Positions 49,932 through 59,675 of a DNA stretch of 64,000 nt are shown in pieces. The position numbers were made by a program, and so were the translations under genes. Source of the DNA: Litorivicinus sp. (GTDB lineage: Bacteria; Pseudomonadota; Gammaproteobacteria; Pseudomonadales; Litorivicinaceae); the NCBI GenBank assembly GCA_028339155.1, contig JAOLBK010000003.1, positions 120,804 to 184,803 of the forward strand. The letters run 5' to 3'. Each line of letters opens with the position of its first letter. Position 1 is the stretch's first letter. A model generated the notes under the pieces. It worked only from the letters and a program-made list of their open reading frames with translations, ran no database searches and was not told the origin of the DNA.

Positions 49932-50486
49932 CTAAAATAAACCAGCTTCAAGCCGCGCTTCTTCTGTCATTCTGCTCATATCCCAGGGTGGATCAAATAC
50001 CATTTTGATATCGGATTGATCTACGCCTTCCAGTGCTTCTACTTTCTGTTTGATATCGTGCGCGAGTACAGGCCCCATGCCGCAACCAGGAGCCGTGAGA
50101 GTCATGTCTATCGCAACATGTGTTCGCCCGTCGATCAGGGTTGAAATGCGGAGATCATATATTAAGCCCAGGTCGACAATGTTTACCGGAATTTCGGGGT
50201 CATAGCTTTCCTGCAGTACCTTCCAAACTCTCGCCTTTAGTGATCCTTTCGCTTGCAATTTAATCTGCGATGGCAGTTGGATTCCTAGCTTCGGAAAATC
50301 AGCAGTGTCAATTCGGGCGAGTCGGCCTCCAACATCTACAGAGAGGGAGTCACCTAGCGCTTGGGTAATATTGACCATATCGCCCACGTTCAGAATAATA
50401 GGAACACCTTGAGGCACCTGTTTGCCAGTAATCAATTCAAGTGTTTTTATGCTTTCGCCTTTGACGAGACTCTCAAACGTCCGCAT
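49932..50486 (-). CDS. sufT: SufT, MIP18/DUF59 iron-sulfur assembly factor
   Basis: Helps mature iron-sulfur proteins, mainly under high demand. The 184-residue protein has an N-terminal SufT extension and a C-terminal MIP18 domain: YDPEIPVNIVDLGLIYDLRI (about residues 94-113), then TAPGCGMGPVLAHDI with the family's reactive Cys. VFDPPWDMSRMTEEARLEAG ends the domain. ATG 50486 shares one base with the sufS stop (TAATG), so this start is preferred over a longer frame running into sufS. Confidence 0.92.
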   Translation of the reverse strand: MRTFESLVKGESIKTLELITGKQVPQGVPIILNVGDMVNITQALGDSLSVDVGGRLARIDTADFPKLGIQLPSQIKLQAKGSLKARVWKVLQESYDPEIPVNIVDLGLIYDLRISTLIDGRTHVAIDMTLTAPGCGMGPVLAHDIKQKVEALEGVDQSDIKMVFDPPWDMSRMTEEARLEAGLF

Positions 50487-51706
50487 TAGCCGGCCAGCAT
50501 CCCAGCAACTCGGTCCAGCCCTTCGATGAATGCATCCACCTCGTCTATCGAGTTGTAAAAAGCAAGCGACGCACGGCATGTTCCCGGTAGATTAAAGTGT
50601 TCCATTGTTGGCATTGCACAGTGATGACCTGTTCGAACGGCAAAGCCTAGTTGATCAAGTAAGGTTCCCACGTCGTTGGGATGCGCACCTTTGATGTTGA
50701 ACGAGCAAACTGAAACCCAATTTTCTGGATTACCCAGGAGTTCGACCGATTTCCTGGACTTCATTGCTTTAATTAGATGACGATGCACGCGATTTTCATG
50801 CGCGATCGCCCCATCAAAGTCAATTTTTTCCAGGTAATCTAGTGCCGCCGCAAATCCGATAGTGCCGGCAATATTTGGTGTTCCTGCTTCAAATTTCCAG
50901 GGAAGTTCATTATAAGTTGTTCCCGAAAAACTAACGCGATCGATCATGTCACCACCCCCTTGCCAAGGAGGGAGCTCATCAAGGAGTGCACGACGACCAA
51001 TTAACACGCCGATGCCAGTCGGACCACAACACTTGTGTGCGCTAAGAACATAAAAATCAGCACCGAGTAATGCACAGTTGACACGCATGTGCGGGGCAGC
51101 TTGCGCACCATCAATAACACTAAAAGCATTGATTTCTCGTGCTAGAGAAACGAACCCTGCGGCGTCGTTGACGGCGCCGATGGCGTTGGAAACGTGTCCA
51201 ATAGCAATGACCTTTACCCGGTTATTACGTGTCAGCTCCCGAGCCTTATCAAGGCTGAGCGTGCCGCGGGAATCAACAGGAATCGGAACAATTTTTATGC
51301 CGATAGAAGTTTCTAGCTGTTGCCAGGGCACTATATTCGCATGGTGTTCAGTGGTGCCCACTAAAATTACATCCCCAGAACGTAGGTTATGCGCCAGACT
51401 TGCTGCGACAAGATTTAATGCCTCGGTGGCCCCCCTGAGGAGTATTATTTCTCCTAGATCCTCCGTTCCGAACCAACGACCAATCCGTCCTCGTGCACCT
51501 TCATAGGCATCTGTTGCTTCACCACTGAGAGTGTGAACGCCTCGGTGTATATTAGAGTTGTAGCCAGTGTAGTAATCACTAATGGCCTGAATAACCGCTT
51601 TTGGTTTCTGGCTAGTCGCTGCATTATCAAAATAGACAAGCGGTTGGCTATGAATCTGCCGGTTTAGAATTGGAAAATCGGCACGTACGGTTTCACAGTT
51701 AAACAT
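50486..51706 (-). CDS. sufS: Cysteine desulfurase SufS
   Basis: PLP enzyme that takes sulfur from cysteine and passes the persulfide to SufE. The 406-residue protein has the PLP lysine in LSAHKCCGPTGIGVL (about residue 224) and VYFDNAATSQKPKAVI at the start. The catalytic Cys is in RTGHHCAMP (about residue 366) on the short loop typical of group II (SufS) rather than IscS. It overlaps sufD by 8 bases and sufT by 1. Confidence 0.96.
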   Translation of the reverse strand: MFNCETVRADFPILNRQIHSQPLVYFDNAATSQKPKAVIQAISDYYTGYNSNIHRGVHTLSGEATDAYEGARGRIGRWFGTEDLGEIILLRGATEALNLVAASLAHNLRSGDVILVGTTEHHANIVPWQQLETSIGIKIVPIPVDSRGTLSLDKARELTRNNRVKVIAIGHVSNAIGAVNDAAGFVSLAREINAFSVIDGAQAAPHMRVNCALLGADFYVLSAHKCCGPTGIGVLIGRRALLDELPPWQGGGDMIDRVSFSGTTYNELPWKFEAGTPNIAGTIGFAAALDYLEKIDFDGAIAHENRVHRHLIKAMKSRKSVELLGNPENWVSVCSFNIKGAHPNDVGTLLDQLGFAVRTGHHCAMPTMEHFNLPGTCRASLAFYNSIDEVDAFIEGLDRVAGMLAG

Positions 51707-52898
51707 TAACAGATTCCTTGAGTTCCGAAATCAACTCTCCATGCTTAAGCTCGCCGAGCAAACGACTTTCTACTAATTCGCGAATATCGGCATCTTCAAT
51801 TAATTCAACGAGTTTTGCAGCAAATGCATATTGTAGAAATGCCCGAGCATCAGTTTCGTTTATTCCTCTGCTTTTCAGATAAAAGAGTTCATTGCGATTG
51901 AGACTGCCGACAGTGCATCCGTGTGATGCCGTCACGTCATCAGCATAAATTTCAAGCTCGGGCTTTGGGTTAACGCGAGCTGTTTTTGATAGCAAAAGAT
52001 TGCCAACCGACTGCTTTGTTGCTGAGCGTTGAGCTTCTTTTTCGATGAGTACTCGTCCATTAAAAGTGGCCTCACCCTTGCCATCGACCATATTACGAAA
52101 TGTCATCGCACTTTGTGTATCACCGATCCGATGTTCTACTGCTAGATGGGTATCGTGGTACTGGGAGCCATTAGTCACAGCTAGGCCATTAATTTTTGTT
52201 GAAGCCTGCTCAGCTGATAGTTTAATTTCGATGTTTGTACGCGATAGTTTGGCGCCAAAATCGATTGTATGGAGGTTGTAGTGACCGTTTTCGGAAATAT
52301 CGACATCTATTTCTGTGAAGACTTGCGCATGATCGTTAGCTGTTTGAAATCGTAAATGCTTCATTTCGCCGTTACGTGATACGTCAACTAATATTCGCAG
52401 TGAATCTAGATTCGGTTGGCTGCGCGGCGCGTCTTCAAATTGTTCGATCAGCAGGAGTTTGGCCCCTTCACCGACACGGATTACTACAGTTGCAAAACCT
52501 GCTTCTTTCGCGTCGTTAGCTAACCGACAAAGGTCAATACGGACTTCGGCTAATTTTATAACTTCGAGTAAAAGACAATCTGTATTAAGCGCATCTTGCG
52601 CTGACGAAAAACCATGTGCGGAAGCAAGGTTTGCAAGGCGAGCGATCTCTGCGGAATTGAGTGAAGAATTCGTGCTTGTATTCACTCCATCACATAGGGG
52701 AAGGTTAGCGAAGCGTCCGCCGTGAAGCACAAAGCCAGCACTTTCTCTGTGTGATGCCGACACCCATTTGGTTTTATTTAGCGTTCTACTTGGCAAATAT
52801 TTCCAGCTCTCAACCTGTTTGCTAGGTAGGCCTTTTTGTAGAGCATCTTTAGCAGAATATCTTTCGGATTTTGTGAGCAGTGTATGAAGCCCATTCAT
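51699..52898 (-). CDS. sufD: Fe-S scaffold subunit SufD
   Basis: Forms the SufBC2D scaffold complex with SufB and SufC. The 399-residue protein shares the C-terminal beta-helix fold, with GEATFNGRVLIEKEAQRSAT, PKPELEIYADDVTASHGCTV and LFYLKSRGINETDARAFL, all characteristic of SufB/SufD. It lies between sufC (4-base overlap) and sufS. The N-terminal region is variable, as usual for SufD. Confidence 0.95.
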   Translation of the reverse strand: MNGLHTLLTKSERYSAKDALQKGLPSKQVESWKYLPSRTLNKTKWVSASHRESAGFVLHGGRFANLPLCDGVNTSTNSSLNSAEIARLANLASAHGFSSAQDALNTDCLLLEVIKLAEVRIDLCRLANDAKEAGFATVVIRVGEGAKLLLIEQFEDAPRSQPNLDSLRILVDVSRNGEMKHLRFQTANDHAQVFTEIDVDISENGHYNLHTIDFGAKLSRTNIEIKLSAEQASTKINGLAVTNGSQYHDTHLAVEHRIGDTQSAMTFRNMVDGKGEATFNGRVLIEKEAQRSATKQSVGNLLLSKTARVNPKPELEIYADDVTASHGCTVGSLNRNELFYLKSRGINETDARAFLQYAFAAKLVELIEDADIRELVESRLLGELKHGELISELKESVNV

Positions 52899-53638
52899 GC
52901 TAATTCAATTCCTTCATAGCCTTCTTTTTCAAGCCGCTGAGCAAGGCTAAAGTCACCAGAAAGCTTGATTTGCCCATCGATCAGCACATGAACAAAATCT
53001 GGCTTAACAATGTCTAAAAGCCGCTGATAATGGGTTACTAAAAGAACAGATCGATCAGGAGTCCGCATCAGATTTATCCCCTCGCCCACGATCCGTAGAG
53101 CATCGACATCAAGTCCTGAGTCAGTCTCATCTAGCAGCGCTAACTTGGGCTCTAATAATTGCATTTGCAAAATTTCGTTACGTTTCTTTTCGCCACCAGA
53201 AAAACCTTCATTAACATTTCGGTGGAGAAAGGATTCACTCATTTGCATGATCTTGAGTTTCTCACGTACCAATTTAAGAAAATCAGCAGCTTTAAGTTCT
53301 GGTAGTCCACGGTGCTCACGGACGGCATTTACTGCGGCCTTCAGAAGATATACATTTTTAACGCCAGGAATTTCAACGGGATATTGAAAAGACAGAAATA
53401 AGCCTGCCCATGCTCTCTCTTCGGGCTCAAGTTCGAGCAGATTTTGGTCCTGATAAATAACTTCACCATTGGTGACCTCATACTCATCTCGGCCTGCTAA
53501 AACTGATGACAATGTACTTTTCCCGGACCCATTCGGCCCCATGATGGCATGAATTTCGCCAGCACTAATTTCAAGATTGATGCCTTTGAGAATGGGCTTA
53601 TCGTCCACGCGTGCGTGGAGGTTACGAATAGACATCAT
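52895..53638 (-). CDS. sufC: Fe-S assembly ATPase SufC
   Basis: ABC-type ATPase that drives structural change in SufB/SufD. The 247-residue protein has Walker A MGPNGSGKSTL (about residues 34-44), Q-loop FLSFQYPVEIPGV, a SufC-type signature FSGGEKKRNEI, and Walker B LALLDETDSGLDVDAL. The start is ATG 53638 or the adjacent ATG 53635; both overlap or abut the sufB stop (TAATGATG). Confidence 0.97.
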   Translation of the reverse strand: MMSIRNLHARVDDKPILKGINLEISAGEIHAIMGPNGSGKSTLSSVLAGRDEYEVTNGEVIYQDQNLLELEPEERAWAGLFLSFQYPVEIPGVKNVYLLKAAVNAVREHRGLPELKAADFLKLVREKLKIMQMSESFLHRNVNEGFSGGEKKRNEILQMQLLEPKLALLDETDSGLDVDALRIVGEGINLMRTPDRSVLLVTHYQRLLDIVKPDFVHVLIDGQIKLSGDFSLAQRLEKEGYEGIELA

Positions 53639-55080
53639 TAGCCGACGGCTCCTTCAAGTGTGATACCCAGCAGTGCTTCTGCCTCGACGGCAAACTCCAT
53701 TGGAAGTTTTTGGAAGACTTCTTTGCAAAATCCATTGACGACCATATTGAGGGCATCCTCTTCGGTCATTCCCCGGGTTCTCAAGTAGAATAATTGATCT
53801 TCACTTACCTTTGATGTGGTCGCTTCATGCTCAAGCTGAGCGCTCGGTTCTTCAGCTTCAACGTATGGGAAGGTATGAGCGCCACACTGATCGCCAATTA
53901 GCAGCGAATCGCATTGCGTGAAGTTTCGAGCATCCACGGCGCCAGGTAAAACTTTCACTAGGCCTCTGTATGTGTTTTGTCCACGCGCAGTAGAAATACC
54001 TTTAGAGATTATAGTTGAGCGTGTTCTGGGCCCGATATGAATCATTTTGGTGCCTGTGTCTGCTTGTTGTTTTTTCCCCGCGACAGCGACCGAAAAAAAC
54101 TCACCAACTGAGTCTGCTCCGACAAGAATGCAACTCGGATATTTCCAGGTAATCGCTGAGCCAGTTTCTAGCTGGGTCCAGCTAATTTTTGAGCGAGCTC
54201 CTCGGCATTCGCCGCGTTTAGTGACAAAGTTGTAGATTCCGCCCTTGCCCTCGTCGTCACCAGCGAACCAGTTTTGGACTGTGGAATATTTGATTTCTGC
54301 ATCCGTTTCGGCAACTAGTTCAACCACCGCGGCATGGAGCTGATTTTCGTCCCTTTGAGGTGCGGTGCATCCTTCAAGGTAAGATACATGTGATCCTTCC
54401 TCTGCAATGATTAGTGTGCGTTCAAATTGACCGGTATTTTGCTCATTAATCCGAAAATAGGTCGACAGTTCCATCGGGCACCGCACTCCCTTAGGAATGT
54501 AAACAAACGATCCGTCAGAAAATACTGCTGAGTTCAGTGCGGCATAATAGTTGTCATTTTGAGAAATTATTGATCCAAGATGTTTTTTTACAAGTTCGGG
54601 ATGAGAGTGAACAGCTTCAGATAGTGGGCAAAACACTACGCCTGCCTTGTGTAAATTTTCTTTGAATGTGGTCACTACGCTCACGGAGTCGAAGATGACA
54701 TCGACAGCAACGCCTGCGAGTAATTTTTGCTCCTCAAGCGGAATACCAAGCTTGTTATAAGTCTCGATCAATACGGGATCTACGTCATCAAGACTTTGCG
54801 GGCCATCTCCTTGTTTCTTCGGGGCCGAAAAATAACTGATCGATTGAAAATCGATTGGTGGATAGTTTACATGTGCCCAATCTGGCGGTGTCATTTGGAG
54901 CCATTTTTGGTAGGCCTCGAGACGCCATTCTAAAAGCCATTCTGGCTCTTTTTTTCGTCTCGAAATTTCTCTGATCACGTCTTCATTTAGGCCAGGTGGT
55001 AGCGTGTCTGACTCAATATCCGTAACGAATCCATACTTATAATCCTGATCAACTAGTTGATCGATCTCTTGGTTACTCAT
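53638..55080 (-). CDS. sufB: Fe-S scaffold subunit SufB
   Basis: Main scaffold on which clusters are built. The 480-residue protein has [20 protein letters not shown] near the start, [11 protein letters not shown] near residue 203, and [20 protein letters not shown] carrying a conserved Cys. The C-terminal [20 protein letters not shown] and [20 protein letters not shown] follow. It lies 1 base after the sufR stop and overlaps sufC. Confidence 0.97.
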   Translation of the reverse strand: MSNQEIDQLVDQDYKYGFVTDIESDTLPPGLNEDVIREISRRKKEPEWLLEWRLEAYQKWLQMTPPDWAHVNYPPIDFQSISYFSAPKKQGDGPQSLDDVDPVLIETYNKLGIPLEEQKLLAGVAVDVIFDSVSVVTTFKENLHKAGVVFCPLSEAVHSHPELVKKHLGSIISQNDNYYAALNSAVFSDGSFVYIPKGVRCPMELSTYFRINEQNTGQFERTLIIAEEGSHVSYLEGCTAPQRDENQLHAAVVELVAETDAEIKYSTVQNWFAGDDEGKGGIYNFVTKRGECRGARSKISWTQLETGSAITWKYPSCILVGADSVGEFFSVAVAGKKQQADTGTKMIHIGPRTRSTIISKGISTARGQNTYRGLVKVLPGAVDARNFTQCDSLLIGDQCGAHTFPYVEAEEPSAQLEHEATTSKVSEDQLFYLRTRGMTEEDALNMVVNGFCKEVFQKLPMEFAVEAEALLGITLEGAVG

Positions 55081-55081
55081 T

Positions 55082-55534
55082 TTAGTGAACCTCCAGGGTC
55101 TCTATACGATGCATATCGTTTTTAGAGAGTGCTCGTGGGCTAATTAGGTCTTCCAATGTGACCCGAGTTAAAAGATGATTGACTTGATCGCCAAGTTCTC
55201 GCCATCGCGACATCACTGTGCAGTGGTCGGTAATTCGACACAACGTTTCGTCTGTACCGCACTCAGTAATAGCCATAGGTCCTTCAATGGCCTCAATGAT
55301 CGTTTTTAGGGGTATAGCTGCTGGTTCGCGTGCCAATATGTAACCCCCCCGCGATCCTTGGGCTGATTGGAGCACTCCATGTCGCACTAACAGTTTCAGT
55401 AGCTTTACACAGGTGGGCTTGGGCACGCTTGAGATTTCTGCCAGCTGCGCCGCTGAAAAAATCCGGTTAGGATCGCGCGCGATGGCCGCGAGCAATACTG
55501 AGGCATAATCTGTCAGTTTGGAGAGTCGAATCAT
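55082..55534 (-). CDS. sufR: Rrf2-family SUF operon regulator
   Basis: A 150-residue Rrf2/IscR-type transcription factor. The winged helix is at the N-terminus ([20 protein letters not shown], then [20 protein letters not shown]). Three cysteines in [15 protein letters not shown] (positions 92, 99 and 105) match the cluster-binding spacing of IscR-type sensors. It is of the SUF-regulator type placed before sufB in gammaproteobacteria, and probably senses cluster status and controls its own promoter. sufB starts 1 base after its stop. Confidence 0.93.
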   Translation of the reverse strand: MIRLSKLTDYASVLLAAIARDPNRIFSAAQLAEISSVPKPTCVKLLKLLVRHGVLQSAQGSRGGYILAREPAAIPLKTIIEAIEGPMAITECGTDETLCRITDHCTVMSRWRELGDQVNHLLTRVTLEDLISPRALSKNDMHRIETLEVH

Positions 55535-55562
55535 TGCGGCGCCTCAAATTACCAATTTTTAT

Positions 55563-55591
55563 TATATAGGACTATAGGGGTCCTATATCAA
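55563..55591 (-). promoter_or_regulatory. sufR-sufBCDST promoter with a 25-bp dyad operator
   Basis: On the minus strand, -35 TTGATA (55586-55591) and -10 TATATA (55563-55568) are 17 bases apart. A 25-bp dyad, ATATAGGAC-N7-GTCCTATAT (55564-55588), covers the spacer. It has the same overall length as IscR/Rrf2 sites and lies 30 bases upstream of sufR, so autoregulation by SufR is the simplest reading. The binding protein is inferred. Confidence 0.7.
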
Positions 55592-55595
55592 CTAC

Positions 55596-56018
55596 TTATT
55601 GATTGGCGGCTACTTTTTTTATGGCTTCTGACTTTACTCGTGTCAACATTGAAGCTAATCCATTGGCGCGAGTTGGCGACAGGTGCTGCGACAAGCCGAT
55701 CGCCCCGATAAAATCTGGATTAGTCTGAATAATTTCTTGAGCAGATGCGCCAGAGTATAGCCTGATCACTAGGGCGATTAATCCGGAAACTATCGCGGCA
55801 TCTGATGTGGCCCGGATGATCATATTGCCCGCATCACCTTCTGTTAACATCCAGACATTAGACTGGCATCCGCGTACTAGGTTTGCGTCATTCATTTCTG
55901 ATGGATTAAGCGGTGCCAACTCTTTTCCCAGGTCGATGAGATATTGATACTTATCCATCCACGACTCAAAAAAAAGAAATTCGTCGATGATTTCCTGTTG
56001 GCGTTCACTCAATTGCAT
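55596..56018 (-). CDS. sufE: Sulfur acceptor SufE
   Basis: Takes persulfide sulfur from SufS and passes it to SufB. With the start at ATG 56018 the protein is 140 residues and its catalytic Cys falls at position 51 in LVRGCQSNVWM, as in E. coli SufE. IIDEFLFFESWMDKYQYLIDLG is the conserved N-terminal helix (split). A GTG at 56030 would add four residues. It is upstream of, and separately promoted from, sufR-sufBCDST, and is divergent from the thioredoxin gene. Confidence 0.94.
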   Translation of the reverse strand: MQLSERQQEIIDEFLFFESWMDKYQYLIDLGKELAPLNPSEMNDANLVRGCQSNVWMLTEGDAGNMIIRATSDAAIVSGLIALVIRLYSGASAQEIIQTNPDFIGAIGLSQHLSPTRANGLASMLTRVKSEAIKKVAANQ

Positions 56019-56089
56019 GTCTGATCTCACGATATATAGAACTCACGGGTTATACTCCGAACAACATTTATAAAACTAACAGGTTTGTT

Positions 56090-56953
56090 ATGTCCAATAC
56101 CTACTCAATTCAAGTGAACGCAGAAACATTCGAAACGGATGTTTTGCAGGAGTCACAGCAAACTCCCATTTTGGTCGATTTTTATGCGGACTGGTGCGGG
56201 CCATGTAAAAGTCTTGGCCCAATCCTTGAGAAGTTGGCTGAAGAATATGGTGGTTCTTTCATTTTAGCAAAAATTGATGCTGATGCAGAGCAGGCGTTGG
56301 TCTCAGGCATGGGTGTGCGCTCTCTGCCTACTGTTGTGCTCTTCAAAAATGGCCAGCCTGCCGACCATTTTACGGGCGCACTCTCTGAGGGTGAGATTCG
56401 TGAAATGTTGGATAAGCATGTTGAACGGATTGCTGAATCACCTACAGAGCGTGCTAAATCATTAGTTTTGGCTGGGCAGTTTGATGAAGCTGTCGCGCTT
56501 TACCAGTTAATCACTGCCGATGACCCTGAGAATCATGATGTTTGTCTTGATATGGCTCAAGCACTTTTTCAAAAAGGTGACTCTGAAAGTGCTGATGCGA
56601 TCGTTGAGCGACTTCCAGACGCGTACAAACTTGATCCCCGTGCTAAGGCTATTATCGCCGGCCGAGCCTTTATTGAGCTTTTGCAAGGCGCGCCAGATCG
56701 TGCAAGTTGTGAATCACGTCTGGCGTCTGATTCCGGGGACTCCGAGGCACGCTTTTACCTAGCGGCCCATTTAATGATGCTAAACCTCGTCGAATCAGCT
56801 ATTGAGGAGTTGTTAGTGATTGTGCGGACTGATCGAATGTTTAGAGAGGATGGTGCGCGTCAGCTTTTGATTCAGATTTTCAATCGGTTGGGTAACGAAG
56901 ATCCACAGGTTCGTAATGGCCGTAAAAAACTTGCCACATTGTTGATGGTATGA
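56090..56953 (+). CDS. ybbN: Thioredoxin-TPR protein (CnoX/YbbN type)
   Basis: Chaperone-like redox protein that protects substrates during oxidative stress and hands them to GroEL/DnaK. The 287-residue protein has an N-terminal thioredoxin domain with a complete active site DWCGPC (Cys36, Cys39). A helical C-terminal domain of TPR-like repeats follows (about residues 115-285; AGQFDEAVALYQLITADDPE). E. coli YbbN lacks the first Cys; here both are present, so disulfide exchange is possible. It overlaps glnS by 4 bases. Confidence 0.92.
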   Translation: MSNTYSIQVNAETFETDVLQESQQTPILVDFYADWCGPCKSLGPILEKLAEEYGGSFILAKIDADAEQALVSGMGVRSLPTVVLFKNGQPADHFTGALSEGEIREMLDKHVERIAESPTERAKSLVLAGQFDEAVALYQLITADDPENHDVCLDMAQALFQKGDSESADAIVERLPDAYKLDPRAKAIIAGRAFIELLQGAPDRASCESRLASDSGDSEARFYLAAHLMMLNLVESAIEELLVIVRTDRMFREDGARQLLIQIFNRLGNEDPQVRNGRKKLATLLMV

Positions 56954-58602
56954 CGGTGAGCCAGAAGCCGACAAATTTTATACGCACCAAAATTGCCGAT
57001 CAGATCAAGCTAGGGCAAATTACTGAGGTTGTGACAAGGTTTCCACCTGAGCCAAATGGTTATTTGCACATAGGTCACGCGAAGAGCATTTGTTTAAATT
57101 TTGGGTTAGCTGAAGAGTTCGGAGGGGGTTGTAACCTTCGGTTCGATGATACAAATCCTGAAAAAGAGTCACAAGAGTATATTGATGCGATCGAAACTGA
57201 CGTTCGTTGGTTGGGATTTGAATGGGCTGAGCTTGGGCATACTGCTGATTACTTTGGTCAGCTATTTGAGTGGGCATTACACCTAATTCGTAATGGTGAT
57301 GCGTACGTCGATGAACAGTCGGCTGAAGAAATGAGGTCTAGTCGGGGAACTCTCAAGGCGCCGGGGATTGATAGTGTCTTTCGTGATCGCTCGCCGGAAG
57401 AAAATGAAGCGCTATTTCTCAAGATGCGCGGTGGAAAATTAGCCGAAGGGTCTGCTGTACTCAGGGCAAAGATCTCAATGTCTGCAGCTAATCTTAATCT
57501 TCGGGACCCGGCGCTCTACCGAATTCGGCACGTGGAGCATCCAAGATCGGGTGACGCTTGGTGCATTTATCCCACCTACGATTTTGCACACGGACAGAGT
57601 GATGCAATAGAGGGGGTCACGCATTCTTTGTGTACCTTGGAATTTGAAGATCATCGTCCTTTATATGAATGGTTGCTGAAAAAATTGCCAGTGACGGGCC
57701 GGCCGAAGCAGACTGAATTTAGTCGACTGGAGTTAGAAGCAACCGTTACGAGCAAGCGTAAATTAAACACATTAGTTCAAGCGGGTCATGTTTCGGGTTG
57801 GGACGATCCGAGGATGCCAACAATCGCCGGGATGCGTCGTCGCGGCTATTCGCCTGATGGAATAAAGCTATTTTGTGAGCGTATTGGGGTAACTCGAAAG
57901 CCAAACACTATTGAGCTTCAGATTCTGGAGGGCGCTGTACGGGATGATCTCGAGGGGCGGGCGCACAAGGCCATGGCGGTTTTGGATCCATTGAAGGTTG
58001 TCGTGACAAACTGGGATGAAGGCGATCTAGCATTAACGGTTCCATGGCACCCAAAGTGTAGCGAGTTAGGCGAACGCACACTGTATTTTGGTCGTGATTT
58101 ATATATAGACCGCTCAGATTTTGAGTTGGAACCACCTGATGATTTTTTTCGGCTGTCTCCGGATGGTTCGGTGCGTTTGAAATATGGTTTTATAGTCGAT
58201 TTTGAAGATGCTGTCTTTGATGCTGATGGTCGCTTGCAGGAAGTACATGTGCGTTTTGATCCTGCGACCCGCTCGGGTCAGGATCAGTCGGGTCGGAAGG
58301 TCAAAGGTACGATTCAGTGGGTACATCAACCCACTGCTAAGCGCCTTGAGGTCCGACTGTATGACCGTTTGTTTACAGTGCCTGACCCAGGAAACTATGA
58401 CGATCTTGCCAGTTGCTTAAATTTAGATTCGTTAATTGTGAAAGAAGCGTTAGGCGAACCGGAGTTGGCGGAATCGATGCCCGAGGCTTATTTTCAGTTT
58501 GAGCGGGTGGGCTTCTTCAAGCAGGACTCAGGCGATCCCTCGAGTCGGCCAGTTTACAATCGCTCTGTTGCGCTAAAAGATACATGGGCCAAGAGAAAGT
58601 GA
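56950..58602 (+). CDS. glnS: Glutaminyl-tRNA synthetase
   Basis: Class I synthetase charging tRNA-Gln. The 550-residue protein has the HIGH motif in RFPPEPNGYLHIGHAKSICL (about residues 30-49) and the KMSKS equivalent VTSKRKLN (about residues 267-274). DDPRMPTIAGMRRRGY follows, and the C-terminal beta-barrel anticodon domain ends the protein. Its presence means glutamine is charged directly. The stop overlaps murQ (TGATG). Confidence 0.97.
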   Translation: MTVSQKPTNFIRTKIADQIKLGQITEVVTRFPPEPNGYLHIGHAKSICLNFGLAEEFGGGCNLRFDDTNPEKESQEYIDAIETDVRWLGFEWAELGHTADYFGQLFEWALHLIRNGDAYVDEQSAEEMRSSRGTLKAPGIDSVFRDRSPEENEALFLKMRGGKLAEGSAVLRAKISMSAANLNLRDPALYRIRHVEHPRSGDAWCIYPTYDFAHGQSDAIEGVTHSLCTLEFEDHRPLYEWLLKKLPVTGRPKQTEFSRLELEATVTSKRKLNTLVQAGHVSGWDDPRMPTIAGMRRRGYSPDGIKLFCERIGVTRKPNTIELQILEGAVRDDLEGRAHKAMAVLDPLKVVVTNWDEGDLALTVPWHPKCSELGERTLYFGRDLYIDRSDFELEPPDDFFRLSPDGSVRLKYGFIVDFEDAVFDADGRLQEVHVRFDPATRSGQDQSGRKVKGTIQWVHQPTAKRLEVRLYDRLFTVPDPGNYDDLASCLNLDSLIVKEALGEPELAESMPEAYFQFERVGFFKQDSGDPSSRPVYNRSVALKDTWAKRK

Positions 58603-59486
58603 TGCTGCCACCCACGGAAAGAGTCGATCCTCGCTTAAAAGGGTTTGATCAGTTGGCCCCTCGAGATCAATTGGCGCTATTGCTTAATAGTCAAGCACGA
58701 GCGATCACTTCGGTGGTGGAACGAATTCCGGAAATTGCATGTGCGGTTGATGCAGCTGTTGTCCGCCTTCGAGGGTCGTCCGGCCGTTTGATTTACGCTG
58801 GTGCGGGATGCTCTATTAGAATTGGCGTGCAAGATGGTGTCGAATTAGTCCCAACATTTGGCTGGCCGTTGTCTCGTTTGGGTTATTTGATTGCGGGAGG
58901 CTCCGCCGCTCTGTCGATCTCAATCGAAGGGGCCGAAGATGATATTTTAGATAGTAAGCGTCAGGTTGTAGAGCTCAACATTGATTCAGATGATGTGGTC
59001 ATTGGAATTGCAGCGTCTGGTCACACTCCGTTCACCTGTGGAGTGCTTGAGACGTCAAGGAATGCTGGGGCTTTGACATTAGCGGTGACATCGAGCCCTT
59101 TAAGCTCGCTGTGTTCTGCGGCCGAGCATCCGCTAGTCACGGAGACCGGTGCTGAGGTATTAGCTGGCTCCACCCGCTTAGCTGCTGGGACGGCTCAGAA
59201 AGCACTATTAAACGCATTTTCAACTACGTTAATGACCAGTTTGGGGAGAGTGTTAGGTAATGAGATGATCTGTGTCCAGGCCAGCAATGCAAAACTCAAA
59301 GCCAGACAATCAAGGATTTTATCAGGCCAAGTGGCGTCGCTGAGTCATTCAGATGCCTATGCAATGCTCGAATCGCTCGGGTGGGATTTACGGCTCGGAT
59401 TATTGATTGCGAGCGGATGGAATCCGGAGGCCGCGCGACAGGCCCTTCAGGCAGAGCATCCCTTTCGTGAACTGCTAAAGAAATGA
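58602..59486 (+). CDS. murQ: N-acetylmuramic acid 6-phosphate etherase (MurQ-like)
   Basis: Cleaves the lactyl ether of MurNAc-6-phosphate during cell-wall recycling. The 294-residue protein keeps the catalytic Glu regions (GVELVPTFGWP and SIEGAEDDILD). It also keeps IGIAASGHTPF and the signature GSTRLAAGTAQKALLNAFST. The sugar-phosphate loop, usually GAGTSGRLGVLDA, reads GAGCSIRIGVQDG, a real divergence. A MurQ homolog with altered specificity is possible. Start ATG 58602 overlaps the glnS stop. Confidence 0.85.
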   Translation: MLPPTERVDPRLKGFDQLAPRDQLALLLNSQARAITSVVERIPEIACAVDAAVVRLRGSSGRLIYAGAGCSIRIGVQDGVELVPTFGWPLSRLGYLIAGGSAALSISIEGAEDDILDSKRQVVELNIDSDDVVIGIAASGHTPFTCGVLETSRNAGALTLAVTSSPLSSLCSAAEHPLVTETGAEVLAGSTRLAAGTAQKALLNAFSTTLMTSLGRVLGNEMICVQASNAKLKARQSRILSGQVASLSHSDAYAMLESLGWDLRLGLLIASGWNPEAARQALQAEHPFRELLKK

Positions 59487-59675
59487 TAATGCTTGTTATT
59501 GGCTCTTCTATTTCTGGATCTAGGATACTGATTTCGTTGATGCCATTACATGGCATTATCCAATCTATGCATATCTATTCTTATTTATGATTTCTTCAGT
59601 ATGATTTTATCAAATATAACTATCTAGAAATTAGAGCGTTTTACTTAAGCATGCCGTTATAATTTTTGCGGCTGA

